DNA of 64,000 bases from Nocardia africana NBRC 100379 (GCF_001612635.1 NZ_BDAV01000015.1:186001-250000), one strand, 5' to 3'; counted from the first letter of the stretch, positions 25,472 to 34,495 are shown. Notes: a model not told the origin generated them from the letters alone. Numbers and translations: made by a program.

Positions 25472-25819
25472 TCACGCCGACGCGGTGTCGAACAGTTCGT
25501 CGCGGCGCCGCTCGCCCCACTGTTCGAGCGGTCGCAGGGCAGCGGCCAATTCGACGCCCGAGGGAGTGAGCGAATATTCGACCCGGGGCGGGATTTCGGG
25601 GAACACCTCGCGGCGGACCACGCCGTGGGATTCCAGGTGGCGGAGATTCTCGGTGAGCACCTTCTCACTCACCCCGGGCAGCAGGGCGCGGATGCGGCCG
25701 AAGCGCTGCGGGCCCTCACCCAGCACCCACATCAGGTGGAGTTTCCACTTGCCGCCGACCACGTCGATGGCCACCGACATCCCGCATACCGAGTGTTGTG
25801 TGTCACATTCGTTCGCCAT
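25472..25819 (-). CDS. HxlR-family winged-helix regulator
   Basis: This 115-aa HxlR-type regulator has GGKWKLHLMWVLGEGPQRFG, LPGVSEKVLTENLRHLESHG as the recognition helix region and YSLTPSGVEL. Cysteines at 5 and 12 lie ahead of the winged helix, as in redox- or electrophile-sensing members. GGAGG precedes the ATG. It diverges from the dehydrogenase at 25957 and very likely controls that gene, the usual arrangement for this family. Confidence 0.9.
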   Translation of the reverse strand: MANECDTQHSVCGMSVAIDVVGGKWKLHLMWVLGEGPQRFGRIRALLPGVSEKVLTENLRHLESHGVVRREVFPEIPPRVEYSLTPSGVELAAALRPLEQWGERRRDELFDTASA

Positions 25820-25956
25820 CTCGGCCTCCTGACCATTTTCCGAACGTCGAGGTAAGCAACCGGACGTCGACGTGCGTTATTGCCGCGGACGCGGATCCCG
25901 GTGACGATCGAATCCGGCGCCGATCGGAAGAACTTCGAAACAGCAAGGAGTACACC
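25820..25956. promoter_or_regulatory. Divergent control region, HxlR regulator / imine-reductase-like gene
   Basis: This 137-bp spacer carries both promoters. It contains related strings GAACGTCGAG and GGACGTCGAC about 20 bases apart, the second including the palindrome GACGTC. These are plausible sites for the HxlR dimer. No clear -35/-10 pair could be fixed by eye. Confidence 0.35.
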
Positions 25957-26811
25957 ATGTCCGAACGTTCCTCCGTCACGGTGATCGGGCTGGGCCCGAT
26001 GGGCCGGGCGATCGTGCGCGTGCTGCTGGCCGCGGGCACCGAGGTGACGGTCTGGAATCGCAGCGCCGACAAGGCCGAGGCGATGGCGGAACTGGGTGCT
26101 CATCGCGCCGAGTCGGTGGCCGAGGCACTGGACCGCAACGAGGTGATCCTGCTGAGCCTCACCCACTACGCCGCCATGTACGACGTATTGGGGCGGGCTC
26201 CGGAACGGTTGCGGGACAAGGTGATCGTGAACCTGTCCTCGGATTCTCCGGAGCGCACCCGCGCGGGCGCCCGATGGGTGCGCTCGCACGGGGCGCGGTT
26301 CCTGTCCGGCGGGTTCATGTCGGCCGGCGACACCATCACCCATCCGGCGTCCTACATCTTCTACAGCGGTGCGCGCGAGGTCTTCGACGCACATGCCGAC
26401 CTGCTGCGCCCGCTCAGCGCGCCGGAGTACCTCGGCACCGACGACGGGCTGGCGCAGCTGTTCTACCAGGCCCTGCTCACGCTGTTCCATCCCTGGCTGA
26501 TCGGCTACAACCAGGCCCTCGCGGTGGTCGAGCGCGCAGGCCACGACGTGGACCGCTTCCTGCCGTTCGCGCAGCGCTCCGCCGAAGCGTTCCCCTTCTT
26601 CATGGCCGAATACGCCGCCGCCGCGAAATCCGGCGGCTGGGGTGACGCCGCTTCCGCCCGGATGATGGTGGCGGGGGCGGCGCACGTCGTCGAGACCAGC
26701 GCGGAGGTGGGTGTGGACGCCACGCTGTCGCATACCGTGCGGGAGCTGTGGGAGAAGGTGGTCGCCGCCGGTGGAGTGCCGATGTACCGGCTACTGCGCG
26801 ACGGCGTCTGA
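25957..26811 (+). CDS. NAD(P)-dependent beta-hydroxyacid dehydrogenase / imine-reductase-like protein
   Basis: This 284-aa protein has an N-terminal Rossmann domain (VTVIGLGPMGRAIVRVLLAAG, then WNRSADKAEAM) and an all-helical C-terminal dimer domain. The substrate-region motif reads FLSGGFMSAGDTI instead of the DAPVSGG of 6-phosphogluconate-type enzymes. That variation, with the C-terminal FFMAEYAAAAKSGGWGDA, points to the imine reductase/reductive aminase branch. AAGGAG precedes the ATG. It is the likely target of the divergent HxlR regulator. Confidence 0.85.
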   Translation: MSERSSVTVIGLGPMGRAIVRVLLAAGTEVTVWNRSADKAEAMAELGAHRAESVAEALDRNEVILLSLTHYAAMYDVLGRAPERLRDKVIVNLSSDSPERTRAGARWVRSHGARFLSGGFMSAGDTITHPASYIFYSGAREVFDAHADLLRPLSAPEYLGTDDGLAQLFYQALLTLFHPWLIGYNQALAVVERAGHDVDRFLPFAQRSAEAFPFFMAEYAAAAKSGGWGDAASARMMVAGAAHVVETSAEVGVDATLSHTVRELWEKVVAAGGVPMYRLLRDGV

Positions 26812-26819
26812 GCGAAAGC

Positions 26820-27248
26820 TCAACGGGTGCAGAGGAATTCGATCGCCGCCGCGTAGCCCCGGATCCCCATTCCGGCGATCACCGCGGTGGCGATCGGCGA
26901 GATGTAGGAGTGGTGCCGGAATTCCTCGCGCGCGTGCACATTCGAGATGTGCACCTCCACGATCGGCACCTCGGGAATCACCAGGGCGTCGCGCAGGGCG
27001 ACCGAGGTGTGGGTCAGGCCGCCGGGATTGATCACGATCCCGGCTTCCACCCCGCGGGCCGCATGGATTCGATCGATCAGCGCCCCTTCGGAATTGGACT
27101 GATAGGCGGTGATCTCGCGATCGAAGCGGGCGGCGGTCTCCCGGCACAGCTCGACCACGTCGTCGAGGGTGTCCGAGCCGTAGACCTCGGGCTGGCGGGT
27201 GCCGAGCATATTCAGATTCGGGCCGTTGAGCACGAGAATCGGTGCCAT
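26820..27248 (-). CDS. aroQ: Type II 3-dehydroquinate dehydratase
   Basis: This 142-aa dodecameric type II dehydroquinase performs step three of the shikimate pathway. It has NGPNLNMLGTRQPEVYG with the catalytic Tyr23, YQSNSEGALIDRIH, NPGGLTHTSVALRDAL and VEVHISNVHAREEFRHHS with the catalytic His. It stands apart from other aro genes and ends 8 bases from the convergent dehydrogenase gene. Confidence 0.96.
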   Translation of the reverse strand: MAPILVLNGPNLNMLGTRQPEVYGSDTLDDVVELCRETAARFDREITAYQSNSEGALIDRIHAARGVEAGIVINPGGLTHTSVALRDALVIPEVPIVEVHISNVHAREEFRHHSYISPIATAVIAGMGIRGYAAAIEFLCTR

Positions 27249-27267
27249 GATCGGTACCCTAGCCCGG

Positions 27268-27852
27268 TCACAGGCCGCGCGGCCCCTCGGCTCGCAGGTC
27301 GTCCACCTTGCGCATCGCCGACCGCAGTTCGGCCAGCCACTCCTCGGCGTGCTTACCGGCCAATTTCACCGTCCAGGCGAGCGCGTCGGCGCGGGAGCGG
27401 GCGACGCCGGCGTCGACGAGAGTGTCGAGCACCTTGCGTTCGGGCTGGCGCAGCCGCGTCATCACCGGCACCGAGAGATGGGTGAACAGGGTGCGTTCCC
27501 CGTTGACCGAGACGCCCCAGGCGACATTGCGGCCGTAGCGCGCCTGAGCCTCCTGAGCGATCTGCATGCGCGCCGGGCGGGTCGATTCGCGGAAGCGGGC
27601 GATCAGACCGTCCACCGTCGCGGGTGACGGTTCGGATCCGGCTGCCTCGTCCTCGCCGGCTTCGGGTTCCGGCAGCGCCAGTTCCCCGATCACCACGATC
27701 TCGTCGCGGTCGATCTCGATGGTCGCCGGACCGCTGAACCACTCGCTCGGCAACCTTCCGGCGAACCAGTCCGGAGCGTCGGCGGCGTCCGGAAGGTCCG
27801 CTTGTTGCCAGCCGCCGGGCCGACCGAATCCACGTCCGTGTCCGTGTCTCAT
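27268..27852 (-). CDS. Conserved hypothetical protein (194 aa)
   Basis: I do not recognise a named family. A Gly/His-rich N-terminus (RHGHGRGFGRPGGWQQ) leads to WFAGRLPSEWFSGPATIEID and a strand-rich start (EIVVIGEL). An acidic Pro/Glu linker (60-80) is followed by a helical half with an Arg/Lys-rich stretch (FRESTRPARMQIAQEAQARYG) and LAGKHAEEWLAELRSAMRKV. No membrane segment or signal peptide is visible, so it is cytosolic and perhaps nucleic-acid associated. It lies just downstream of aroQ's start on the same strand and has a palindrome in its promoter region. Confidence 0.7.
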   Translation of the reverse strand: MRHGHGRGFGRPGGWQQADLPDAADAPDWFAGRLPSEWFSGPATIEIDRDEIVVIGELALPEPEAGEDEAAGSEPSPATVDGLIARFRESTRPARMQIAQEAQARYGRNVAWGVSVNGERTLFTHLSVPVMTRLRQPERKVLDTLVDAGVARSRADALAWTVKLAGKHAEEWLAELRSAMRKVDDLRAEGPRGL

Positions 27853-27879
27853 GACATTTCCTCACTGTCAAAGTTCCTG

Positions 27880-27895
27880 TGTAACTGTGATTACA
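27880..27895. promoter_or_regulatory. Palindrome TGTAA-N6-TTACA upstream of the 194-aa gene
   Basis: TGTAACTGTGATTACA is a perfect 5-6-5 inverted repeat lying 28 bases before the start codon at 27852. Its layout resembles Crp/GlxR-type sites (TGTGA-N6-TCACA), with A for G in the fourth arm position. The surrounding bases are AT-rich. The regulator assignment is inference. Confidence 0.4.
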
Positions 27896-28120
27896 AGATT
27901 ACGCCGCATAGAGCACGAGAGGTTTCGCTGTCGGAGGAAAGGGGAAGCTCCGAACACGTCCGTGGATTTCGCCGACCGGCTGCAACGGATGTCGGTGATC
28001 GGGCACTATTGTGGTCGCTGAGCATGGAAGATGCGGTCGGTGCCTAGGTGGGACCGCGGGCAACTCCTTCGGGTACCGTTGGTCTTGTTGCTGGAGTGAC
28101 AAGAGTGAAGAGTGGGCGAC

Positions 28121-29803
28121 ATGGATGTGTGGGGATCCCGCCGCTTTCGCGTTCGGGGCGCAGTGGCACTGGCCGCAATTGCTGCCGTAGCGATCGTGAT
28201 GGGGTCGTGCGATTTTCACAGCACGCCGAGTGGACCCGAAGCGGTCGTCGAGCATTTCACCCAGCTAATGGACGATCGCGACGCCGCCGGCGCCGCCGCA
28301 CTGACCTCGTACCCCTCCGGTGCCGAGAGCACTCTGAAGTCCATGTTCGACGGACTCCAGCCCGGTAAGCCCGATTACAAGCTGGTTCAGTTCATCAGCC
28401 TCGACGGCGATTCGGCGATGTTCAACATGAAAGCCGCCTGGAACTTCGGGCCGGGTAAGGACTGGAGCTACGACCTGCAGGGCAACATCCGCAAGCTGGC
28501 TATCGGCTGGCGGATTTCCTGGGACCCCACCGTCGTCATGCCGCAACTGGATTCCAAGCGGTCGGTGAAGCTGGTCCGCACCGAGGCGACGCCGCCGCCG
28601 AAGGTCAACGACAACGACGGCCGGCCGCTGCTGACCCAGCAGACCATCAACGTCATCAAGGTGGATCCCACCAAGACGGGTGATCCGGTCGGCACCACCA
28701 ACGCCTTGGCCGACGCCATCGCACCGGTCGCGCCGCTGATCACCGGCGCCTCACTGATGCAGCAGCTGGCGGGTTCGCAGGGCAAGCCGATCACCGCGGT
28801 GAGCCTGCGCGAGGACGATTTCGCGATTCTCGAACCCCGGATGGCCTCGATTCCGGGCGTGGTGATGGAGAAGCAGCCGAAGCTGATCGTCGCCGACCGG
28901 CGGGTGTGGTCGCCCATGACCGAGGCGCTGCATAAGGTGTGGCAGGAGAACCGGGATCAGCACGCCGGCTGGGGTGTGCAGCTGTTCGAGCCCGACGGCC
29001 GGATGGTCACCCAGCTGGCCGGATATCAGGGCCCGCCCGGCCCGGACATCGCCTCCACGATGGACCAGAAGTTGCAGCGTGCGGCCGAGGACGCCGTGGT
29101 CAGCGTGGGCACGGCGGCGTCGATCGTGGCGATCCAGCCCTCCACCGGTGCGGTGGTCGCGGCGGCCCAGAACAACTACGCCAGCGCCCAGGGTGCGCCC
29201 GCCTTCACCGCGACCTATCCGGTCGGCGGTGCGATGGACCTGTTCAAGGCGGTCGCGTCGATCGTGAAGAAGAAGGCGCCGCAGGACGTTTCGGTGCAGG
29301 ATGCGGCCGAGGCGGCGGCCATGCTGGGCGTCGGCATCGGATTCAAGGTGCCCGGACTGGACGAGACCACGGGCCGGCTCCCGATCGGTGGTCGCGGCGT
29401 CGAGCAGGTCAAGCAGGGCACCAACGATCCGATCCTGGCCAGCCCGTTCGGGATGGCGATCGCGGCGGCCACGATCGCGCGCGGATCGGTGGCTCCGCCG
29501 ATGATCGAGATCGGCCGGCCCGGCAGCACCGAGGCCAAGCTGGAACCGCTGCCCGGCGATGTGGTCGACAAGCTGCGCGGCATGCTGCGCGACGCGACCG
29601 GAAGTCCGCAGGAGGTGACGGTCGCCCGCTACGCCGGGGTCACCGCCTTCACCGCGAACGCCGGTTCGGATGGGTGGCTGCTCGCCAACGCCGGTGACCT
29701 GGCCTTCGCGATCCACATCGACGATATCGACAGCGGCGACGCCACCTCCCGGATGGCCGCGCGGATGCTGCAGTCGCTCGCCACCCCGGACGACAACAAG
29801 TAG
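28121..29803 (+). CDS. PBP-like lipoprotein with NTF2-like domain and degenerate transpeptidase domain
   Basis: This 560-aa protein has a signal segment ending in a lipobox-like MGSC. An NTF2/MecA_N-like domain follows (GPEAVVEHFTQLMDDRDAAG, residues about 30-140), then a pedestal region and a transpeptidase-fold domain from about residue 305 (MDQKLQRAAEDAV, then IVAIQPSTGAVVAAAQN). The class B PBP motifs are lost. YPxGSTFK is replaced by YPVGGAMDLFK with Asp where the Ser nucleophile should be, no SxN is evident, and KTGT becomes GVTA. It is probably a non-catalytic PBP relative, perhaps a scaffold or beta-lactam-insensitive partner. GTG 28112 is an alternative start. Confidence 0.82.
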   Translation: MDVWGSRRFRVRGAVALAAIAAVAIVMGSCDFHSTPSGPEAVVEHFTQLMDDRDAAGAAALTSYPSGAESTLKSMFDGLQPGKPDYKLVQFISLDGDSAMFNMKAAWNFGPGKDWSYDLQGNIRKLAIGWRISWDPTVVMPQLDSKRSVKLVRTEATPPPKVNDNDGRPLLTQQTINVIKVDPTKTGDPVGTTNALADAIAPVAPLITGASLMQQLAGSQGKPITAVSLREDDFAILEPRMASIPGVVMEKQPKLIVADRRVWSPMTEALHKVWQENRDQHAGWGVQLFEPDGRMVTQLAGYQGPPGPDIASTMDQKLQRAAEDAVVSVGTAASIVAIQPSTGAVVAAAQNNYASAQGAPAFTATYPVGGAMDLFKAVASIVKKKAPQDVSVQDAAEAAAMLGVGIGFKVPGLDETTGRLPIGGRGVEQVKQGTNDPILASPFGMAIAAATIARGSVAPPMIEIGRPGSTEAKLEPLPGDVVDKLRGMLRDATGSPQEVTVARYAGVTAFTANAGSDGWLLANAGDLAFAIHIDDIDSGDATSRMAARMLQSLATPDDNK

Positions 29804-29813
29804 CGATCGGACC

Positions 29814-30224
29814 TCAGTTCACGGATGCGCCGCTGACACGAATGCGCCGGGCGGCGAGGGCCCACACCGCGCGCCAGCCCAGCAGGAAGACCGCGAGGAC
29901 GGTCGCCGCGACGATGACGAAGCTGACCGCGGTGCCCTGACCGCTGATCACTCGCAGCACCATGCCGCCGATCAGCGTCGACAACCACACCGTCACGCCG
30001 GTCGGCCACACCGCCGATCCGTCGAATCGCGCGAGCGCGGCGGACAGCCGACCGCGGCCGGCAACCGCCAGAGCAATCACCCAGCCGATCAGCAGGCCGG
30101 CCCCGAACGGCCAGACCGTGCGCAACAGACCCGCCGCCACCGCCTCGTCGTGGCTGCGCCGGCCGATCGCGCAGAACACGATCACCAGCACGACATCGAT
30201 CAGCAGCGGCAGCCATTTCCTCAC
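29814..30224 (-). CDS. DUF3054 membrane protein
   Basis: This 136-aa protein has four predicted transmembrane helices: WLPLLIDVVLVIVFCAIG, LLRTVWPFGAGLLIGWVIAL, the WPTGVTVWLSTLIGGMVLR segment and VSFVIVAATVLAVFLLGW. The RRSHDE motif after the first helix and WPTGVTVW are typical of DUF3054. The function is unknown. The start is GTG at 30224. It ends 10 bases from the convergent PBP-like gene. Confidence 0.85.
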   Translation of the reverse strand: MRKWLPLLIDVVLVIVFCAIGRRSHDEAVAAGLLRTVWPFGAGLLIGWVIALAVAGRGRLSAALARFDGSAVWPTGVTVWLSTLIGGMVLRVISGQGTAVSFVIVAATVLAVFLLGWRAVWALAARRIRVSGASVN

Positions 30225-30272
30225 GGTCGCCAGGGTAGTGACAGCGATGCGGCAGCCGGATCCCGGGACCGC

Positions 30273-31445
30273 TCAGGGCTGCGGTTCGCCGTCGGGTTCG
30301 GCCGGACCGGGCGAATCGGTCCCCCGTAGCGACCGGTTCACGTCGCCGTCCGCGCGCCGGGGTTCGGCGAGCAGAGCCGAGCGCTGTTCGAATTCCTGCT
30401 CGAACTGGGCGTCATCGGACTGCGGGTTGCGGAAGCGGAAGACGAAGACGATCCAGCCGATGATCGCGACGAGAATGAAACTCACCATGCGATAGACGAA
30501 CGCGGCGGCCACAGCCTGCGCTGCCGGCAGTCCCGCGGCGGCGGTGAGGCTGTAGATCAGGGTGGCGTCGACGTAGACGATGCCGCCGGGTGCGAACGGA
30601 ATGGTGCCGACCGCCTTGCCCACGCTGAAGGCGATCAGCAGGCCCGCCCAGCGGGGATCGGCGCCGACCGCGTAGCAGGCCGCACCGAGGCAGGCCACAT
30701 CACCGAGCCGATGCACGACCGCCCAGAACGCGACCCACGCGGCGTCGCGGCGGTTCAGGTCCACCGATTCCAGCTGTCGCAACACCTCGTCGACGTGCGC
30801 CAGACCGGCATCGGCCGGATGTCGCCGAATCCGGTTGACCAGCCGCACCCCGCGGCGCACCAGCGCCTGCAGCGCACCGGGATTGCCGGAGACGTATTTG
30901 CCCGCCCACACCAGCAGCGCCACCGCTCCGAGCGTGAGTACCAGCTTCCACGGACCGATGCGATTGCCGACCAGCAGCGCGCCGCCCACACCGAGCAGCA
31001 GCATTCCGCTCGTCGCGACCACGCCCGACATCAGCAGCTGCCAGGACGCGACGATCGCACTCGCACCCCAGCGGCGGGTCTGGCGATAGGTGAAGGCGGT
31101 GGAGAACACCTGGCCTGCGGGCAGCGACACCGACATCGCGGTGGCTCCGTAGACGACCGATACCGACGCGCGCTGCGAGACATCGACCCCGCCGGCGCGC
31201 AGCAGGCGTTTCTGGATGCGGCCGAATCCGCTCATCGACAACGCCTGCATCCAGATGCACAGGGCGACCCAGCCCCAGTGGATCTCCGTGAGGTTGCGCC
31301 AGGAATCGTGCAGGCGCGGCCACAGGTATACGCCCTCGGCGATCAGCAACGCCGACAGGGCAACGCCGAGGGCCCATTTCAACCAGCGGAACCTGCGCCG
31401 CACGGGCCGCGCCGGTTCGGCGCCGGGTTCAGCGTGGGCCGTCAC
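30273..31445 (-). CDS. UPF0104/YbhN-type membrane protein (lysylphosphatidylglycerol-synthetase TM-domain family)
   Basis: This 390-aa multi-span protein with about eight hydrophobic segments resembles the flippase-like domain of MprF. Typical motifs are MSVSLPAGQVFSTAFTYRQ, VGKAVGTIPFAPGGIVYVD and AAFVYRMVSFILVAIIGW. Family members are thought to move or modify lipids in the envelope. The C-terminal 50 residues are charged and soluble. GTG 31445 is chosen. A TTG at 31505 would add 20 unconserved residues. Confidence 0.83.
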   Translation of the reverse strand: MTAHAEPGAEPARPVRRRFRWLKWALGVALSALLIAEGVYLWPRLHDSWRNLTEIHWGWVALCIWMQALSMSGFGRIQKRLLRAGGVDVSQRASVSVVYGATAMSVSLPAGQVFSTAFTYRQTRRWGASAIVASWQLLMSGVVATSGMLLLGVGGALLVGNRIGPWKLVLTLGAVALLVWAGKYVSGNPGALQALVRRGVRLVNRIRRHPADAGLAHVDEVLRQLESVDLNRRDAAWVAFWAVVHRLGDVACLGAACYAVGADPRWAGLLIAFSVGKAVGTIPFAPGGIVYVDATLIYSLTAAAGLPAAQAVAAAFVYRMVSFILVAIIGWIVFVFRFRNPQSDDAQFEQEFEQRSALLAEPRRADGDVNRSLRGTDSPGPAEPDGEPQP

Positions 31446-31541
31446 GACGCCCAGCCTAGTGCGGCCGGGGCCGAAGGCGGCAGCGGACGCGTGGTGGCCG
31501 GTCAACCGGCCACGACGGCGCGGGGTGGAGCATCGGGCGGC

Positions 31542-33050
31542 TCAGCCCAGCGCCTTCGGCCACGCGAGCCTGGTCTTGCGACGGCGGCCGCGCAATTGCA
31601 CCTCGTCGCCGGAGATCCACTGCTTCTGTTCGTCGTCGTCGGCGAAGTACAGGGCGCTGCCCGAGGCCAGGACGCGGCCCGGATGTTCCTTCGCCAATTC
31701 GGTGAGGCGCGAGGCCTCGTTCACCGGATCGCCGATCACCGTGTACTCGAAGCGATTCGCGGCGCCGATATTTCCGGCGACGGCGAGTCCGGCCGAGACC
31801 CCGATGCCGATGTCCAGGCCCGGCACCTCGCGCAGCGCCTCACGCAGATCGCGGGCGGCGGCCAGCGCGGCGGTCGGCGCGTCCGGACGGTCCAGTGGCG
31901 CACCGAAGATCGCCAGCGCCGCATCGCCGACGAACTTGTTGATCAGGCCGTTGTGCCGGTCGACCACATCGACCACCACCCGGAAGAATTCGTTGAGCAG
32001 GCTGACCACCTCGGTGGGCGGCCGCTCGGCGGCGGTGGCGGTCGAGCCGACCATATCGACGAACAGCACGGCCACGAACCGGGTTTCACCACCCAGTTCG
32101 GTGCCGTACTCGAGCGCGCGCCGGGCCACTTCCTCGCCGACGTGCTGGCCGAACAGTTCCTGGAGTTCGCGGCGCTGCGCGGCCTCTTCCATCATGCGGT
32201 TGAAACCGACCTGCAGCAGGCCGATCTCACTGCCGTCGAAGACCTCGACCTGCACATCGCGCGCGCCCGCCTGCACCCGGTTGATCGCCCGGGAGAGCTG
32301 TCGCACCGGGTCGGAGATGCTCGACGCGGTGAGCATCGACAGCGCCAGCGCCTGCATGATCACCACCCCGCACAGCAGCAGGATCGAGATGGCCAGCGAC
32401 TGCGCCGAAAAATGCACCTGCGAGGTGATCTGGGTGACGCACAGCAGCACGATCGCGATGGTCGGCGCGAACGTGCCCATACCCCAGGTCATCGCCATGC
32501 GCGTGCCGACACCGGGGGTGAGGGTGTGATCGAAGGTGCCGGTCGTCAGCGCGTGCGCGGCGACCGGGCGCAGGATCCGTTCCCCCAGCATGTAGGTGAA
32601 GCCGAACACGATGGTGGCGGCCATACATTCGGTGACGATCACCGCACCCGCGAGCTCGGGTGTTTCCACGATGATCCGCGCGGCCAGCACCGCACCACCC
32701 ACCAGCCACAACAGCAGGTGGAGGATGGACTGCCGCAGCGGCGCGTGCAACGCCGCCATCTGTTCCTGGCGACTGGGCGGACCGCCGCGCATCTGCCAGC
32801 GCATCACCGGCCGCAGCATCAGCGCCGAGGCGGTGACGCTCAGAAATCCGCCGATCGAGAACACGAGCACCGGAAGCAGCAGGCCGGCGCGCCGCAACCC
32901 GTTCGGTGTGCCCTCGGGCGCGGGCAGCCCGTACTGGATGAACGCGTAGACCAGGACCGCACTGAAGGCATTGGCCGCCAGCATCGATGCGAGGTACAGC
33001 GGCCAGCGCGTTCGCATGGTCTGTTTGACCGCTTCCAGAGGCGCTGACAC
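31542..33050 (-). CDS. Membrane adenylate cyclase (class III) with HAMP domain
   Basis: This 502-aa protein is like M. tuberculosis Rv1318c-Rv1320c/Rv3645. Six N-terminal membrane helices are followed by a HAMP linker (SSISDPVRQLSRAINRVQAG) and a C-terminal cyclase domain. Both metal aspartates are present (LFVDMVGSTA; KFVGDAALAIFG), as are the base-selecting residues in INKFVGD and VIGD and the transition-state Asn/Arg in NEASRL. It should therefore be an active cAMP producer. The start is probably GTG 33050, with TTG 33059 three codons earlier. It diverges from the AI-2E transporter gene. Confidence 0.92.
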   Translation of the reverse strand: MSAPLEAVKQTMRTRWPLYLASMLAANAFSAVLVYAFIQYGLPAPEGTPNGLRRAGLLLPVLVFSIGGFLSVTASALMLRPVMRWQMRGGPPSRQEQMAALHAPLRQSILHLLLWLVGGAVLAARIIVETPELAGAVIVTECMAATIVFGFTYMLGERILRPVAAHALTTGTFDHTLTPGVGTRMAMTWGMGTFAPTIAIVLLCVTQITSQVHFSAQSLAISILLLCGVVIMQALALSMLTASSISDPVRQLSRAINRVQAGARDVQVEVFDGSEIGLLQVGFNRMMEEAAQRRELQELFGQHVGEEVARRALEYGTELGGETRFVAVLFVDMVGSTATAAERPPTEVVSLLNEFFRVVVDVVDRHNGLINKFVGDAALAIFGAPLDRPDAPTAALAAARDLREALREVPGLDIGIGVSAGLAVAGNIGAANRFEYTVIGDPVNEASRLTELAKEHPGRVLASGSALYFADDDEQKQWISGDEVQLRGRRRKTRLAWPKALG

Positions 33051-33141
33051 GTTGACCAATCTAGCGGTGCGCGTCGTAGGTCACCGGATTCGGGCGGAGC
33101 GGACACGTGCCGGTTGCGTCCCCGGCCGATAGGCTCGCGGC

Positions 33142-34431
33142 GTGAGTGGGGACAGCAAGACCTCCGGGAATCCGGCCGAGCCTGCCCCGGCGGGCGTCGC
33201 ATCGGCGGCTTCGAGCCGTAGCGCACCCGATCGCGGGCGCGAGCGCAGCGCCGCCGACTCGGTGCATCCGCTGGTGCGTCAAGGCGCCGAATGGTGCTGG
33301 CGATTGCTGATCATCCTGGTGGCGGTGCTGGCGGTCGCTTATCTGGCGCACAAGCTGACCACGGTGGTCATTCCGGTCGCGATCGCCCTGCTCGCGGCGG
33401 CGTTGCTCTCGCCGCTGGTGGATCTGCTGCAACGCCTCGGAATGCCGCGCGGCATCGGGGTATTCGTGGCCCTGGTCGGATCGCTGGGCTTGCTGGCGGG
33501 GATCTTCACCTTCGTGATCGAGCAGTTCATCACCGGTGTGCCGCAGCTGACCGACGAATTCAAGACCAGCATCCACACCGTGCAGGACTGGCTGATCAAC
33601 GGTCCGCTGCATCTGAGCAACGACCAGATCCGCAACGGTGGCAATACGATCATCAAAACCCTGGAGGCCAATCAGGATTCGCTGACCAGCGGCGCTCTGA
33701 CGACCGCCGCGGCGGTCGGCGAATTCCTGACCGGCGCCTTCCTGACGCTGTTCATCCTGATCTTCTTCCTCTACGGCGGGGACCAGATCTGGAATTTCGT
33801 GACCCGGATCGTGCCCACCCCGCAACGCGAACGGGTGCGTACCGCCGGGCGGCTCGGCTTCGGCACGCTGATCGGATTCGTGCGCGCCACCGTCGTGGTG
33901 GCGGCCGTCGACGCCATCGGCATCGGTGCCGGGCTGGCGATTCTGAGTGTGCCGCTGGCCCTTCCGCTGGCATCGCTGGTGTTCATCGGCGCCTTCGTTC
34001 CGATCGTCGGTTCCCTGCTCGCGGGTTTCATCGCGGTGTTCCTGGCCTTGATGACGAAGGGCGTCGTCACCGCGCTGATCGTGCTCGGCATCACGGTGGC
34101 GGTGATGCAGCTGGAAGGCCATGTGCTGCAACCGTTGTTGCTGGGACGCGCGGTGCGCATCCATCCGCTGGCGGTAGTGCTGGCGATCACGGCTGGCGTG
34201 GTGCTGGCCGGTATCGCGGGCGGTCTGCTGGCGGTGCCGTTCGTCGCGGTGATGAACACCGCGATCCGCTCGTTGCTGGTCGGCAGCCCGGAAGAGCTGT
34301 ATCAGGAACTCAATACCGGGGAACCCGGGGAGCCGATGTTCCACGCCGACCCCGACCGGCCCGAGCTGGGCCGGTATCGACCGGCCGAATCGCGGTCCGA
34401 TGCGGGCGGCGGTGACGCGGGCGAAGGCTGA
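33142..34431 (+). CDS. AI-2E family transporter (PerM-like)
   Basis: This 429-aa membrane protein has a disordered, charged N-terminus (1-45) and about eight hydrophobic segments in the AI-2E/PerM pattern. The family motifs VIPVAIALLAAALLSPLVD, FVPIVGSLLAGF, EGHVLQPLLLGRAVRIHPL and AGIAGGLLAVPFVAVMNT are clear. Some members export autoinducer-2 or act as Na+/H+ antiporters. The substrate here is unknown. The start is GTG at 33142. Confidence 0.9.
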   Translation: MSGDSKTSGNPAEPAPAGVASAASSRSAPDRGRERSAADSVHPLVRQGAEWCWRLLIILVAVLAVAYLAHKLTTVVIPVAIALLAAALLSPLVDLLQRLGMPRGIGVFVALVGSLGLLAGIFTFVIEQFITGVPQLTDEFKTSIHTVQDWLINGPLHLSNDQIRNGGNTIIKTLEANQDSLTSGALTTAAAVGEFLTGAFLTLFILIFFLYGGDQIWNFVTRIVPTPQRERVRTAGRLGFGTLIGFVRATVVVAAVDAIGIGAGLAILSVPLALPLASLVFIGAFVPIVGSLLAGFIAVFLALMTKGVVTALIVLGITVAVMQLEGHVLQPLLLGRAVRIHPLAVVLAITAGVVLAGIAGGLLAVPFVAVMNTAIRSLLVGSPEELYQELNTGEPGEPMFHADPDRPELGRYRPAESRSDAGGGDAGEG

Positions 34432-34495
34432 GCCGGGGGCAGGATCAGGGATTGCCCTGATGTGCCGCGGCTGCGGCGCCGGTAGCCTCGTGAAC

